Notes under the pieces: model-generated
Seen by the model: the letters and a program-made list of their open reading frames with translations, nothing else
Databases searched by the model: none
What the model was told of the DNA's origin: nothing
Part shown: piece by piece, positions 1-5,928 of the stretch
Layout: every line of letters begins with the position of its first letter
Position numbering within the stretch: the first letter of the stretch is position 1
Position numbers and translations under genes: made by a program
DNA from: Rhodobacterales bacterium UBA3080
GTDB lineage: Bacteria; Pseudomonadota; Alphaproteobacteria; Rhodobacterales; Rhodobacteraceae
DNA length: 10,936 bases
Assembly (NCBI GenBank): GCA_002366645.1
Contig: DFBM01000003.1
Location: forward strand, 1-10,936
Direction: 5' to 3'

Positions 1-150
1 GGTGACATGGCTATGAAATCCTTGTCTGAAGAATCTCGCGCCGAAGTTTTGGAACTATTCCCCGAACTTGCAGAAAATACGGCGAGCTATGGTCCTTCCA
101 CGCATGTGACCCTCAAAGCCTTTGAAGCACAGGCTTTGAACGCAATTTGA
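1..150 (+). CDS. C-terminal end of an unidentified protein (5' end outside window)
   Basis: Frame 1 is open from the first base to a TGA at 148-150, giving 49 residues rich in Glu, Ala and Leu. The last strand reads HVTLKAFEAQALNAI. This resembles the closing beta-strand of C-terminal beta-sandwich domains in some glycoside hydrolases, but the fragment is too short to assign a family. Two ATG codons (7 and 13) could make it a complete small gene, yet there is no room in the window to judge an upstream ribosome binding site, and the composition looks like the tail of a longer protein. It is followed by a strong hairpin, so it is probably a separate transcription unit from the genes downstream. 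Function unknown. Confidence 0.5.
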   Translation, partial: GDMAMKSLSEESRAEVLELFPELAENTASYGPSTHVTLKAFEAQALNAI

Positions 151-155
151 TTGCT

Positions 156-181
156 GCGCTATGCTTCCAAAAGCATAGCGC
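156..181 (+). terminator. Perfect 11-bp hairpin after the upstream gene
   Basis: Bases 156-166 (GCGCTATGCTT) are exactly complementary to 171-181 (AAGCATAGCGC) around a CCAA loop. The hairpin begins 5 bases after the stop codon at 150, where a terminator is expected. The following bases are C-rich and lack a T-run, so it is not a canonical intrinsic terminator. It may terminate inefficiently, protect the 3' end of the upstream mRNA, or work on either strand. Confidence 0.45.
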
Positions 182-191
182 GCCTCCCAAC

Positions 192-209
192 CTGACATTT
201 CGCTGACAT
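192..209 (+). promoter_or_regulatory. Tandem direct repeat, possible OmpR/PhoB-type operator
   Basis: CTGACAT occurs at 192-198 and again at 203-209, separated by TTCG. The 11-bp period puts both copies on the same helix face. Seven-bp half-sites with four-bp spacers are the known architecture of PhoB (Pho box) and related OmpR-family operators. The site lies about 90 bp upstream of the first gene of a unit that encodes an OmpR/PhoB-family regulator (2518-3183), so autoregulation is plausible. The first copy plus TGTAAG at 214-219 would also make a weak -35/-10 pair with a 16-bp spacer. PhoB itself is an equally possible ligand. The repeat is seen directly; its function is inferred. Confidence 0.45.
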
Positions 210-301
210 CCCGTGTAAGGAAGTTGATGCACAAAGTATTGCATGGTGATTATACCAGAGCGAAACGATTCGCTCGTCTGAACAAAGTTAGGAACTTCGA
301 G

Positions 302-592
302 ATGGACAATTCTGAAAAAACACTTTCCCGCCGTAAAGCGCTAGGCCGTATTGGCTTGTTTGCAACTGCTGCGTACACGGTACCGGCTTTCGCAACGCTT
401 TCGATGGCTCATGCCTCAAGCGGCGCAAGCTCAGCAAGTGCAGCAAGCGAAGCGAGTGAAGCAAGCACCGCTTCCGGTCCAAGCGATGCACCTGCAGATG
501 CCGACGTTACTGCAGCTTGTGGCGCGCCAGATAGCGACGGCTATGCCGCTTGCCTCATCGACAATGGCTGGGAAGGCTACGTAGCTCCTTAA
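302..592 (+). CDS. Small Tat-leader serine-rich protein, candidate modified substrate
   Basis: This 96-residue protein has no family that I recognise. Residues 8-38 look like a twin-arginine signal: SRR at 9-11, a hydrophobic stretch to about residue 35, and a likely signal-peptidase site after AHA (36-38). The mature part would be about 58 residues: six x-Ala-Ser tripeptides (41-58), an acidic Asp/Ala stretch, then a tail with Cys73, Cys84, Trp90 and an aromatic end. Residues 8-43 match the start of the protein at 1997-2518 at 23 of 36 positions by hand alignment, including the segment just after the predicted cleavage site. That match supports the ATG at 302, which has AGGA at 290-293. A longer form from TTG 224 or ATG 227, with AAGGA at 217-221, is possible. 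The neighbouring HprK/PqqD-like fusion makes it a candidate substrate, which is inference. Confidence 0.72.
   Translation: MDNSEKTLSRRKALGRIGLFATAAYTVPAFATLSMAHASSGASSASAASEASEASTASGPSDAPADADVTAACGAPDSDGYAACLIDNGWEGYVAP
422..475 (+). repeat. Six tandem 9-bp units encoding x-Ala-Ser
   Basis: The codons read GAS, SAS, AAS, EAS, EAS, TAS (residues 41-58 of the protein at 302-592). Several units share the core GCA-AGC or GCA-AGT, as expected of a 9-bp tandem expansion with later divergence. The result is a serine at every third residue immediately after the predicted signal-peptide cleavage site. Confidence 0.75.
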
Positions 593-652
593 GCTTTTAG
601 ATGAAGCCAAACACCGACAGCGTCGAACATTTGGCACATTTTACACCAAACA

Positions 653-686
653 TTCCTCCCTTCGCTTTTTATGGAGGGGGGATTTT
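653..686 (+). terminator. Weak stem-loop with short T-run between first small gene and kinase gene
   Basis: CCTCC at 655-659 pairs with GGAGG at 673-677, and two further T-G wobble pairs extend the stem at 653-654/678-679. The loop is about 13 bases and TTTT follows at 683-686. The stem is short and the loop large, so it would at most reduce read-through. If active, it would lower kinase expression relative to the small exported protein. The rest of the 114-bp gap (593-706) holds the ribosome binding site AAAGGG at 692-697 and nothing else clear. Confidence 0.25.
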
Positions 687-706
687 ACGTTAAAGGGTTA
701 TGATTT

Positions 707-1972
707 ATGACCACTGTTTCTGGATATTTGCAATTTGCGGGACTCGACGCCCCGATCGAATTGCGAGTCGACCAGAGGTTCGTGGACGCCCTGCCAGTCG
801 TTTTCCCCAAGTGGGCTCACAAGATTACCGCCACTGCACCTGCCGCCAGCTTTGCAAGCATCGTTTGGGATGGTCAAAGCTACCTGCTTGAATCACCATT
901 CATGGACAAACCAAAACGTTACCCCGAGCCTGTAAATACGCTGGTTTCGGCAATTGTAGAATTGGCTTGGGCCCGCTTGCGTGGTGATACCAGCCTGCTG
1001 TGCCTGCACGGTGCTGCCGTTGAATTTGCCGGACGTTTGGTGGTTTTTCCAAGCACACGACGCGCCGGAAAAAGCACCCTGACCGTCGCGCTAGCCGCCG
1101 CAGACAAACGCGTCTTCACTGACGACTTCCTACCCTTAAAAATCACCGAGGGCGAACAACTGCACGGTGTGTCCAGCGGGATATCCCCACGCTTGCGTCT
1201 GCCTTTGCCCGAGCAAATTGGTCCCGATGCCGAAAAGTATGTCGGTCGCCGGTCGTCAATCTCGAATTCGCAATACCGTTTCGTTGCTCCGATTTCGGAT
1301 GAACTTGCCAGCTTCGGTGATACTGCTCCGATTGGTAGTTTGGTCTTTCTTGAAAGAAGCGATGGCGCGACTGCCGCGCTCGAACCAATGAATCATGCGG
1401 ACGCATTAACTGCGCTAATCAAGCAAAATTTCTCGCGTGCGATGAACGCGGGCGGGATTCTGAAGATGCTTGATTTCATCTCAAGCTCCGCGCCCGCCTA
1501 CCGTTTGATATACGACGAAGCAGAACCCGCAATCGCGGTGTTGAATGCCCACTTTAATTCCTGGGCTGACCCCGTCCCCGCGTTTCCTGCTGACCTAAGC
1601 GACAGCATTTACCATACGGCGTTGGATACAGAACAGGCGACGCAAACCATCGATGTTCACCAAGGCAGTTTCCTACAAGCCAGTGGCATTACCGAAGCCG
1701 CATCAGACGGCAAACGGTTTTTAACTGGCCGAAATGGCCAAAGCATCCACTACCTCAATGACGGTGCTGCCACGATCTGGCATCTGCTTGATGAGCCGAC
1801 CAGCGTTGCAGAGGCAATAGAGATGCTCTGCGCCGTATTTCCGGACCATCCGGCAGATCAAATCCGGCAAGATGTAGTCAATACCTTCACCGAATTTTCG
1901 CGTAACGGCCTGCTACAAATCGCAGAGCCTGTTTGCCAAACTCCGGAAATTGAGGCAGTCTTGCCTGTGTAG
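707..1972 (+). CDS. HPr-kinase-like P-loop protein fused to a PqqD/RRE-like domain
   Basis: This is a 421-residue protein. Residues 100-145 follow the HPr kinase pattern: LHG (100-102), a strand, then a P-loop ending AGKSTL (120-125), and paired acidic residues in VFTDDF (137-141) where HprK has its Asp pair. The P-loop is degenerate: STRRAGKS at 116-123 has Ser where the first Walker A glycine is expected. Residues about 320-405 resemble PqqD, including FLTGRNGQ, HYLNDGAATIWHLL and a helical tail ending NGLLQI. PqqD-type domains bind leader peptides in RiPP pathways. HprK-like proteins associated with PqqD-like proteins are known around such systems, but the reaction here is unknown. No transmembrane segment is evident, so it is likely cytoplasmic. 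The ATG at 707 has AAAGGG nine bases upstream. The gene lies between two proteins with a common leader, which are its likely partners by inference. Confidence 0.75.
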   Translation: MTTVSGYLQFAGLDAPIELRVDQRFVDALPVVFPKWAHKITATAPAASFASIVWDGQSYLLESPFMDKPKRYPEPVNTLVSAIVELAWARLRGDTSLLCLHGAAVEFAGRLVVFPSTRRAGKSTLTVALAAADKRVFTDDFLPLKITEGEQLHGVSSGISPRLRLPLPEQIGPDAEKYVGRRSSISNSQYRFVAPISDELASFGDTAPIGSLVFLERSDGATAALEPMNHADALTALIKQNFSRAMNAGGILKMLDFISSSAPAYRLIYDEAEPAIAVLNAHFNSWADPVPAFPADLSDSIYHTALDTEQATQTIDVHQGSFLQASGITEAASDGKRFLTGRNGQSIHYLNDGAATIWHLLDEPTSVAEAIEMLCAVFPDHPADQIRQDVVNTFTEFSRNGLLQIAEPVCQTPEIEAVLPV

Positions 1973-1996
1973 TATGTATCGAGAGAAATAGTTCAA

Positions 1997-2518
1997 ATGA
2001 CCGAATCGCCAAACAATATTGAAAACCCTTCACGCCGCGCCGCCTTGCGCCGGTTGGGTTTAGTCGCAGCTGCGGCCTATATTGTTCCCGAAGTATTAAT
2101 GTTAAGTGAAGCGCGTGCATCTTCCGGCGCGTCACTTCCTTCGTCTGCTTCGGTTGTCACACCACCTACTCCGCCAACGCCCCCAAGTGATGTCGACGTG
2201 GACGCGGTAGAAGCCGATGGTGATGTAAACGATACTTGCCAAAAGGCAACGGCGGGTGACCTAAACCAGTCTATCTCAATTTCGCAATCCGATTTTGATA
2301 GAGCACAAGAAGCTGTGGAGGCTGGATATGCCAAACCGCTCGAGGCAATTTGGCCTCAGTTCAGTAGTAGTTATTCAGGCAAAGTTATTGGAATCGAATT
2401 TACCGGTTTCCGCTGGCGCCCCCGCTACAGGTTAAAGGCCATTTCTGCCTCTGGACATCTGGAAACGGTAATTGTGTCAGCACGAACCGGCCTAATTGAA
2501 AAAATCGTAGGCTGTTAA
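1997..2518 (+). CDS. Tat-leader protein with PepSY-like C-terminal domain
   Basis: This is a 173-residue exported protein. Its leader has SRR at 12-14, a hydrophobic core and a probable cleavage site after ARA (39-41). It is followed by SSGAS as in the small protein at 302-592. Next come three Thr-Pro-Pro tripeptides (55-63) and an acidic linker (64-79), with Cys81 just after it. Residues about 98-170 look like a PepSY domain: an alpha-helix with DFDRAQEAVEAG, then strands including IGIEF and YRLKAIS, and the closing ARTGLIEKI that matches the usual final 'D..TG.I' strand. PepSY domains are periplasmic and often sit beside two-component systems. The second Cys (173) is the last residue. The ATG at 1997 follows a weak purine-rich site (1981-1988), 24 bases after the kinase stop. 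Its stop overlaps the next ATG by one base, implying translational coupling with the regulator. Confidence 0.75.
   Translation: MTESPNNIENPSRRAALRRLGLVAAAAYIVPEVLMLSEARASSGASLPSSASVVTPPTPPTPPSDVDVDAVEADGDVNDTCQKATAGDLNQSISISQSDFDRAQEAVEAGYAKPLEAIWPQFSSSYSGKVIGIEFTGFRWRPRYRLKAISASGHLETVIVSARTGLIEKIVGC
2159..2185 (+). repeat. Three Thr-Pro-Pro tripeptide units
   Basis: Nine codons encode (Thr-Pro-Pro) three times with varied third positions, so selection is on the protein rather than recent slippage. The units sit at the leader/domain junction of the PepSY-like protein, just before the acidic linker. That is the same relative place as the x-Ala-Ser array of the protein at 302-592. Confidence 0.7.
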
Positions 2519-3183
2519 TGCGCATACTAATTGTTGAGGACGAGGCAAAAATTGCCGAGTCGATAAAGAACGTCTTATCCCATTCAGGTTTCGTACCAGA
2601 AGTTGCAACGGACGGTGAAGACGCCTGGTTTCGCGGCGGAACCGAGGATTATTCGGCCGCGATTCTAGATATCGGCCTACCGAAGCTCGACGGTTTAAGC
2701 GTGCTACGCAACTGGCGAAATGAAGGCGTGAACATGCCAGTGATCTTACTGACTGCCAAGGGCAGTTGGGCTGAGCGCGTTGACGGTATCGATGCCGGTG
2801 CGGACGACTATCTGGTCAAACCCTTCCACATGGAAGAATTAATCGCCCGATTGCGCGCGCTACTGCGTCGTACCAACGTGGAGAAAAAGACTCAGTTTCG
2901 TGCTGGCCCCATGCTTTTGGATACTCGGCAGATGCGGGTCAGTATCGATGGTTCCCCCATAAATGTGACGCCACTGGAATTTAAGTTACTAAATTACCTT
3001 TTACACAATCGCGGACGTGTCATTCCGCAAGAAGAACTGGCGACAAATATCTACTTTCAGGATCAAGAACCTGACAGTAATGCGGTCGAGGTTCTGTTGG
3101 GCCGCTTGCGCCGAAAACTGAAGACGGATGTAATCCAGACCCGTCGCGGATTCGGGTACGTAATTGAAGAGGACGGGGAATGA
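2518..3183 (+). CDS. OmpR/PhoB-family two-component response regulator
   Basis: This is a 221-residue DNA-binding regulator of usual family length. The receiver domain (1-~115) has the acidic pair E7/D8, the phosphoacceptor D51 in AAILDIGLP, T79 in VILLTAKG, and K101 in YLVKPF. The winged-helix DNA-binding domain (~125-218) has the typical VTPLEFKLLNYLLHNRGRV helix region. Its recognition segment includes VEVLLGRLRRKL and ends with the wing RRGFGYVI. PhoP/QseB-like members of this family are its nearest look-alikes, but I cannot name an orthologue. The ATG overlaps the stop of the PepSY-like gene as TAATG, and the end overlaps the kinase start as ATGA. This is a tightly coupled gene trio. The direct repeat at 192-209 is a candidate target, by inference. 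Confidence 0.95.
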   Translation: MRILIVEDEAKIAESIKNVLSHSGFVPEVATDGEDAWFRGGTEDYSAAILDIGLPKLDGLSVLRNWRNEGVNMPVILLTAKGSWAERVDGIDAGADDYLVKPFHMEELIARLRALLRRTNVEKKTQFRAGPMLLDTRQMRVSIDGSPINVTPLEFKLLNYLLHNRGRVIPQEELATNIYFQDQEPDSNAVEVLLGRLRRKLKTDVIQTRRGFGYVIEEDGE

Positions 3184-4517
3184 AGGCACCTTCGCTAAGC
3201 CTACGGCTTCTGCTTCTCGCCTGCCTCGCATTCCTCATCGCCCTTTCGGCGACCGCCTTTGTTTTGAACAGCCTTTTTCACAATTTCTTCGAAGAACGCA
3301 TTTTCGCAGAACTGGATCGTGATCTAATCCAGCTAACCGCCAACCTTTCAATCGACGAAAACGACGAAATCCACGTAAAACCTCTTCTGGACCCCCGCTT
3401 TGATCTACCTTTCAGTGGCCTTTACTGGATGGCTGAAGAGACGGGGGAACAAGCCAATGTTTCGCGTTCGCTTTGGGGGATTTCTTACGAATTCGACGCG
3501 AACCCCGTCGCCGGACAACGAACGCGCGTAGATTCAGTTTCGAGCCAAGGTGTCGACATCCTGATAACCGGGTGGACGATCTTGATCGGCGAACAGGAGA
3601 ACCAGCGCGCAATAACTTTGTCGGTGGCCGCAAACGAATCCGAAGTTCTCGAGGCTGCAGCCAAATTCCGGTCATCGTTTATAAGGTGGCTGGTCTTGAT
3701 GTTCGTCGCGCTGATAATTGCGGCTTGGGTGCAGGTCCGATTAGGCTTGGTGCCTTTGGAGCAGCTTCGAAGAAAAGTCGAACAGGTTCGCGCCGGCAAC
3801 GAAAGCAAGCTGGAAGGCCCATTCCCGCGCGAGGTGCAACCGCTGGCGAACGAAGTTAACGAATTGCTAGATCTGCACAACGAATCTCTTAGATTTGCGC
3901 GTGAACGCGCAAGCGACCTTGCCCATGGTTTGAAAACACCTTTGACCGTAATGCTGACCATTTCCCGCGACCTGCGTGCCGATAATCAACCCGAACGCGC
4001 CGACGAAATCGAAACGCAAGTCGCGTCCATGCGGCACTACGTCGAACGCGAACTAGCCCGGGTTCGGACAAAAATACCATCTGATAAAAGAAATCCGGCC
4101 GCGCCAGTTGTCGAAAAGATGGTATCGACGATCCGGCGGTTTCCAAGTGACACGCCACTTGAATGGCAAGTGGACCTGCCTGAGGGTTTAGCCACGCCAT
4201 TTGATACGCACGACCTTTCCGAACTTCTAGGAAACCTGCTAGACAACGCTCGCAAATGGGCAGCGACGAAAGTGAAAATCAGTGGTGTTATTTCACCTGA
4301 CGGGTCCACTTCGATTACAGTGGAAGATGATGGGCAAGGCGTTCCTGAAGAAGATCTGCCAACTATTCTCGGGCGCGGCGAACGTCTTGATCCATCGGTT
4401 CAAGGCACTGGTCTGGGTCTGGCGATTTGCGCGGATATGGCCGAAAGCTACGGTGCGGAGCTATCGCTCTCGCGGTCGGTACTAGGCGGCCTTAGCGCGA
4501 CAATTAAGTGGAAATAG
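3180..4517 (+). CDS. Membrane sensor histidine kinase, partner of the preceding regulator
   Basis: This is a 445-residue protein. It has an N-terminal membrane segment at about 8-30, a periplasmic sensor of about 135 residues, a second segment at about 168-187, and a short HAMP-like linker (~188-235). The H-box lies at DLAHGLKTPL (246-255, phosphoacceptor H249). The ATPase domain has LGNLLDNA (350-357), DDGQGV (383-388) and GTGLGL (409-414). The sensor contains DPRF..P.SGLYW (71-83) and SRSLW (95-99), a pattern I associate with PhoQ-type kinases that pair with PepSY-linked regulators. It overlaps the regulator gene by four bases (ATGA), so the two are almost certainly cognate. The signal is unknown. 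The adjacent PepSY-like exported protein is a plausible periplasmic modulator. Confidence 0.94.
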   Translation: MKAPSLSLRLLLLACLAFLIALSATAFVLNSLFHNFFEERIFAELDRDLIQLTANLSIDENDEIHVKPLLDPRFDLPFSGLYWMAEETGEQANVSRSLWGISYEFDANPVAGQRTRVDSVSSQGVDILITGWTILIGEQENQRAITLSVAANESEVLEAAAKFRSSFIRWLVLMFVALIIAAWVQVRLGLVPLEQLRRKVEQVRAGNESKLEGPFPREVQPLANEVNELLDLHNESLRFARERASDLAHGLKTPLTVMLTISRDLRADNQPERADEIETQVASMRHYVERELARVRTKIPSDKRNPAAPVVEKMVSTIRRFPSDTPLEWQVDLPEGLATPFDTHDLSELLGNLLDNARKWAATKVKISGVISPDGSTSITVEDDGQGVPEEDLPTILGRGERLDPSVQGTGLGLAICADMAESYGAELSLSRSVLGGLSATIKWK

Positions 4518-4591
4518 GCCTACGACGCAAATATTCCGTTAACCATTTCCTGTTTCTATGCGATAGAGCAACCAACAAGCACATACCAAGC

Positions 4592-4596
4592 AGGAG
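4592..4596 (+). promoter_or_regulatory. Ribosome binding site deciding the GTG start of ugd
   Basis: AGGAG lies 8 bases before the GTG at 4605, but only 2 bases before an in-frame TTG at 4599. The GTG start also makes the protein begin MKIVMIGAGYVG, as is usual for this family. I see no convincing -35/-10 pair in the 87-bp gap before the gene (4518-4604). Confidence 0.7.
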
Positions 4597-4604
4597 CATT
4601 GTTC

Positions 4605-5921
4605 GTGAAAATTGTTATGATTGGCGCAGGCTATGTCGGATTAGTGTCCGGCGTCTGTTTCTCCGATTTCGGTCATCAGGTTATTTGTGTCGAAAAGGAC
4701 CAGAATAAACTCGCCAAATTGCGCGCTGGCAAAGTGCCGATTTTCGAACCCGGCCTAGAAATGCTGATGGAACGCAACACGCGAGAGGGGCGTTTACGGT
4801 TCTCGGATGATCTCAAGTCTTCGATTGTCGACGCGGACGCGATATTTATCGCCGTTGGAACGCCCGCACGTCGGGGTGACGGATTTGCCGATCTGACATT
4901 TGTTTACGACACCGCCCGCGAAATCGGCGAATCTTTGACTACAGACACAGTTATCGTCACCAAATCGACAGTTCCGGTCGGCACTAACCGTGAAATTAAA
5001 CGCATCATCACAGCCTGCAAACCCAAAGCTGCGTTTGAAGTGGTATCGAATCCTGAATTCCTGCGTGAAGGCTCTGCTATCGAAGATTTCATGCGCCCCG
5101 ACCGCGTCGTCGTTGGCGTAGAATCGGAGGCGGCCGAAGCCGTCATGCGCAATGTTTATCGCCCGCTAAACCTGCGCGAAACACCTTTGGTAGTTACCGA
5201 TTTGGAGACCGCCGAAACTATCAAATATGCAGCGAATGCATTTTTGGCGACGAAAATCACCTTCATCAACGAAATCGCCGACTTGTGCGAGAAAACCGGT
5301 GGCGATGTGCAGCAGGTTGCCAAGGGCATCGGGCTAGATTCGCGCATTGGCGGCAAGTTTTTGCATGCCGGCCCAGGTTACGGCGGCAGCTGCTTCCCGA
5401 AAGATACGCTAGCGCTGGTTCAAACCGGGCAACGTTACGGCGCGCCACAACGGATTGTCGAAACGGTGGTGGCCGTAAACGACGCGCGCAAATCCGACAT
5501 GACGCGCAAAATAATCGACGCCTGTGGCGGAAACGTTAGCGGCAAGCGCATCGCCGTTTTGGGTGTGACCTTCAAACCAAACACCGACGATATGCGCGAC
5601 GCTCCGAGTTTGGTTATCATCCCCGAACTGATTTCTGCCGGCGCAAGCATTACAGCGTGCGACCCCGAAGGCGGCGCCGAAGCACGTAAACTTTTGGCGG
5701 GCGCAGACTGGGTTGATGACGCGTACAGTGCAGCTGACGGGGCGGACGCCTTGGTAATCATCACCGAATGGAATGCATTCCGCGGCTTGGACTTGTCAAA
5801 AGTGGCCGAACTTCTGAACTCGCCGGTTTTTGTCGATCTGCGCAACATTTACCCAGCCGAAGAAGTTGTGGCTGCAGGATTAACGCTGACGAACGTCGGC
5901 AAGGGTCACGTAAAGGATTAA
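4605..5921 (+). CDS. ugd: UDP-glucose 6-dehydrogenase
   Basis: This enzyme oxidises UDP-glucose to UDP-glucuronate with two NAD+ in the cytoplasm. The 438-residue length is typical for the family. The N-terminal Rossmann fold starts with MIGAGYVGLVSG (5-16), followed by AVGTP (83-87) and STVPVGT (121-127). The active site includes NPEFLREGSAI (149-159), the helix ETIKYAANAFLA (204-215) with its conserved Lys and Asn, and GPGYGGSCFPKD (257-268) with catalytic Cys263. The C-terminal UDP-binding domain has VLGVTFKPNTDDMRDAPS. No key residue is missing. Translation most likely starts at GTG. The next gene, seven bases downstream, uses the product, so the two form a sugar-nucleotide operon. Confidence 0.96.
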   Translation: MKIVMIGAGYVGLVSGVCFSDFGHQVICVEKDQNKLAKLRAGKVPIFEPGLEMLMERNTREGRLRFSDDLKSSIVDADAIFIAVGTPARRGDGFADLTFVYDTAREIGESLTTDTVIVTKSTVPVGTNREIKRIITACKPKAAFEVVSNPEFLREGSAIEDFMRPDRVVVGVESEAAEAVMRNVYRPLNLRETPLVVTDLETAETIKYAANAFLATKITFINEIADLCEKTGGDVQQVAKGIGLDSRIGGKFLHAGPGYGGSCFPKDTLALVQTGQRYGAPQRIVETVVAVNDARKSDMTRKIIDACGGNVSGKRIAVLGVTFKPNTDDMRDAPSLVIIPELISAGASITACDPEGGAEARKLLAGADWVDDAYSAADGADALVIITEWNAFRGLDLSKVAELLNSPVFVDLRNIYPAEEVVAAGLTLTNVGKGHVKD

Positions 5922-5928
5922 ACCAACG

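Noticed and set aside
224..301. N-terminal extension of the first small protein from TTG 224 or ATG 227
   Set aside because: The ribosome binding site AAGGA is good, but the leader homology with the protein at 1997 begins near the ATG at 302, which has its own AGGA. The extension is kept only as an alternative.
302..1972. Lasso-peptide or classical PQQ cluster
   Set aside because: There is no lasso cyclase or leader protease, no PqqA/C/E homologue and no radical SAM motif. Only the PqqD-like domain and HprK-like kinase are shared with such clusters.
3485..3961. 158-codon open frame on the - strand inside the histidine kinase gene
   Set aside because: It is a shadow of a well-supported kinase. 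Its peptide is Ser/Arg/Cys-rich without a domain, and I saw no promoter or ribosome binding site to support it.
4539..4546. CtrA-like half site TTAACCAT upstream of ugd
   Set aside because: The partner half-site TTAA is absent at the required seven-base spacing (the bases there are CAAA), so it is a single half-site that could occur by chance.
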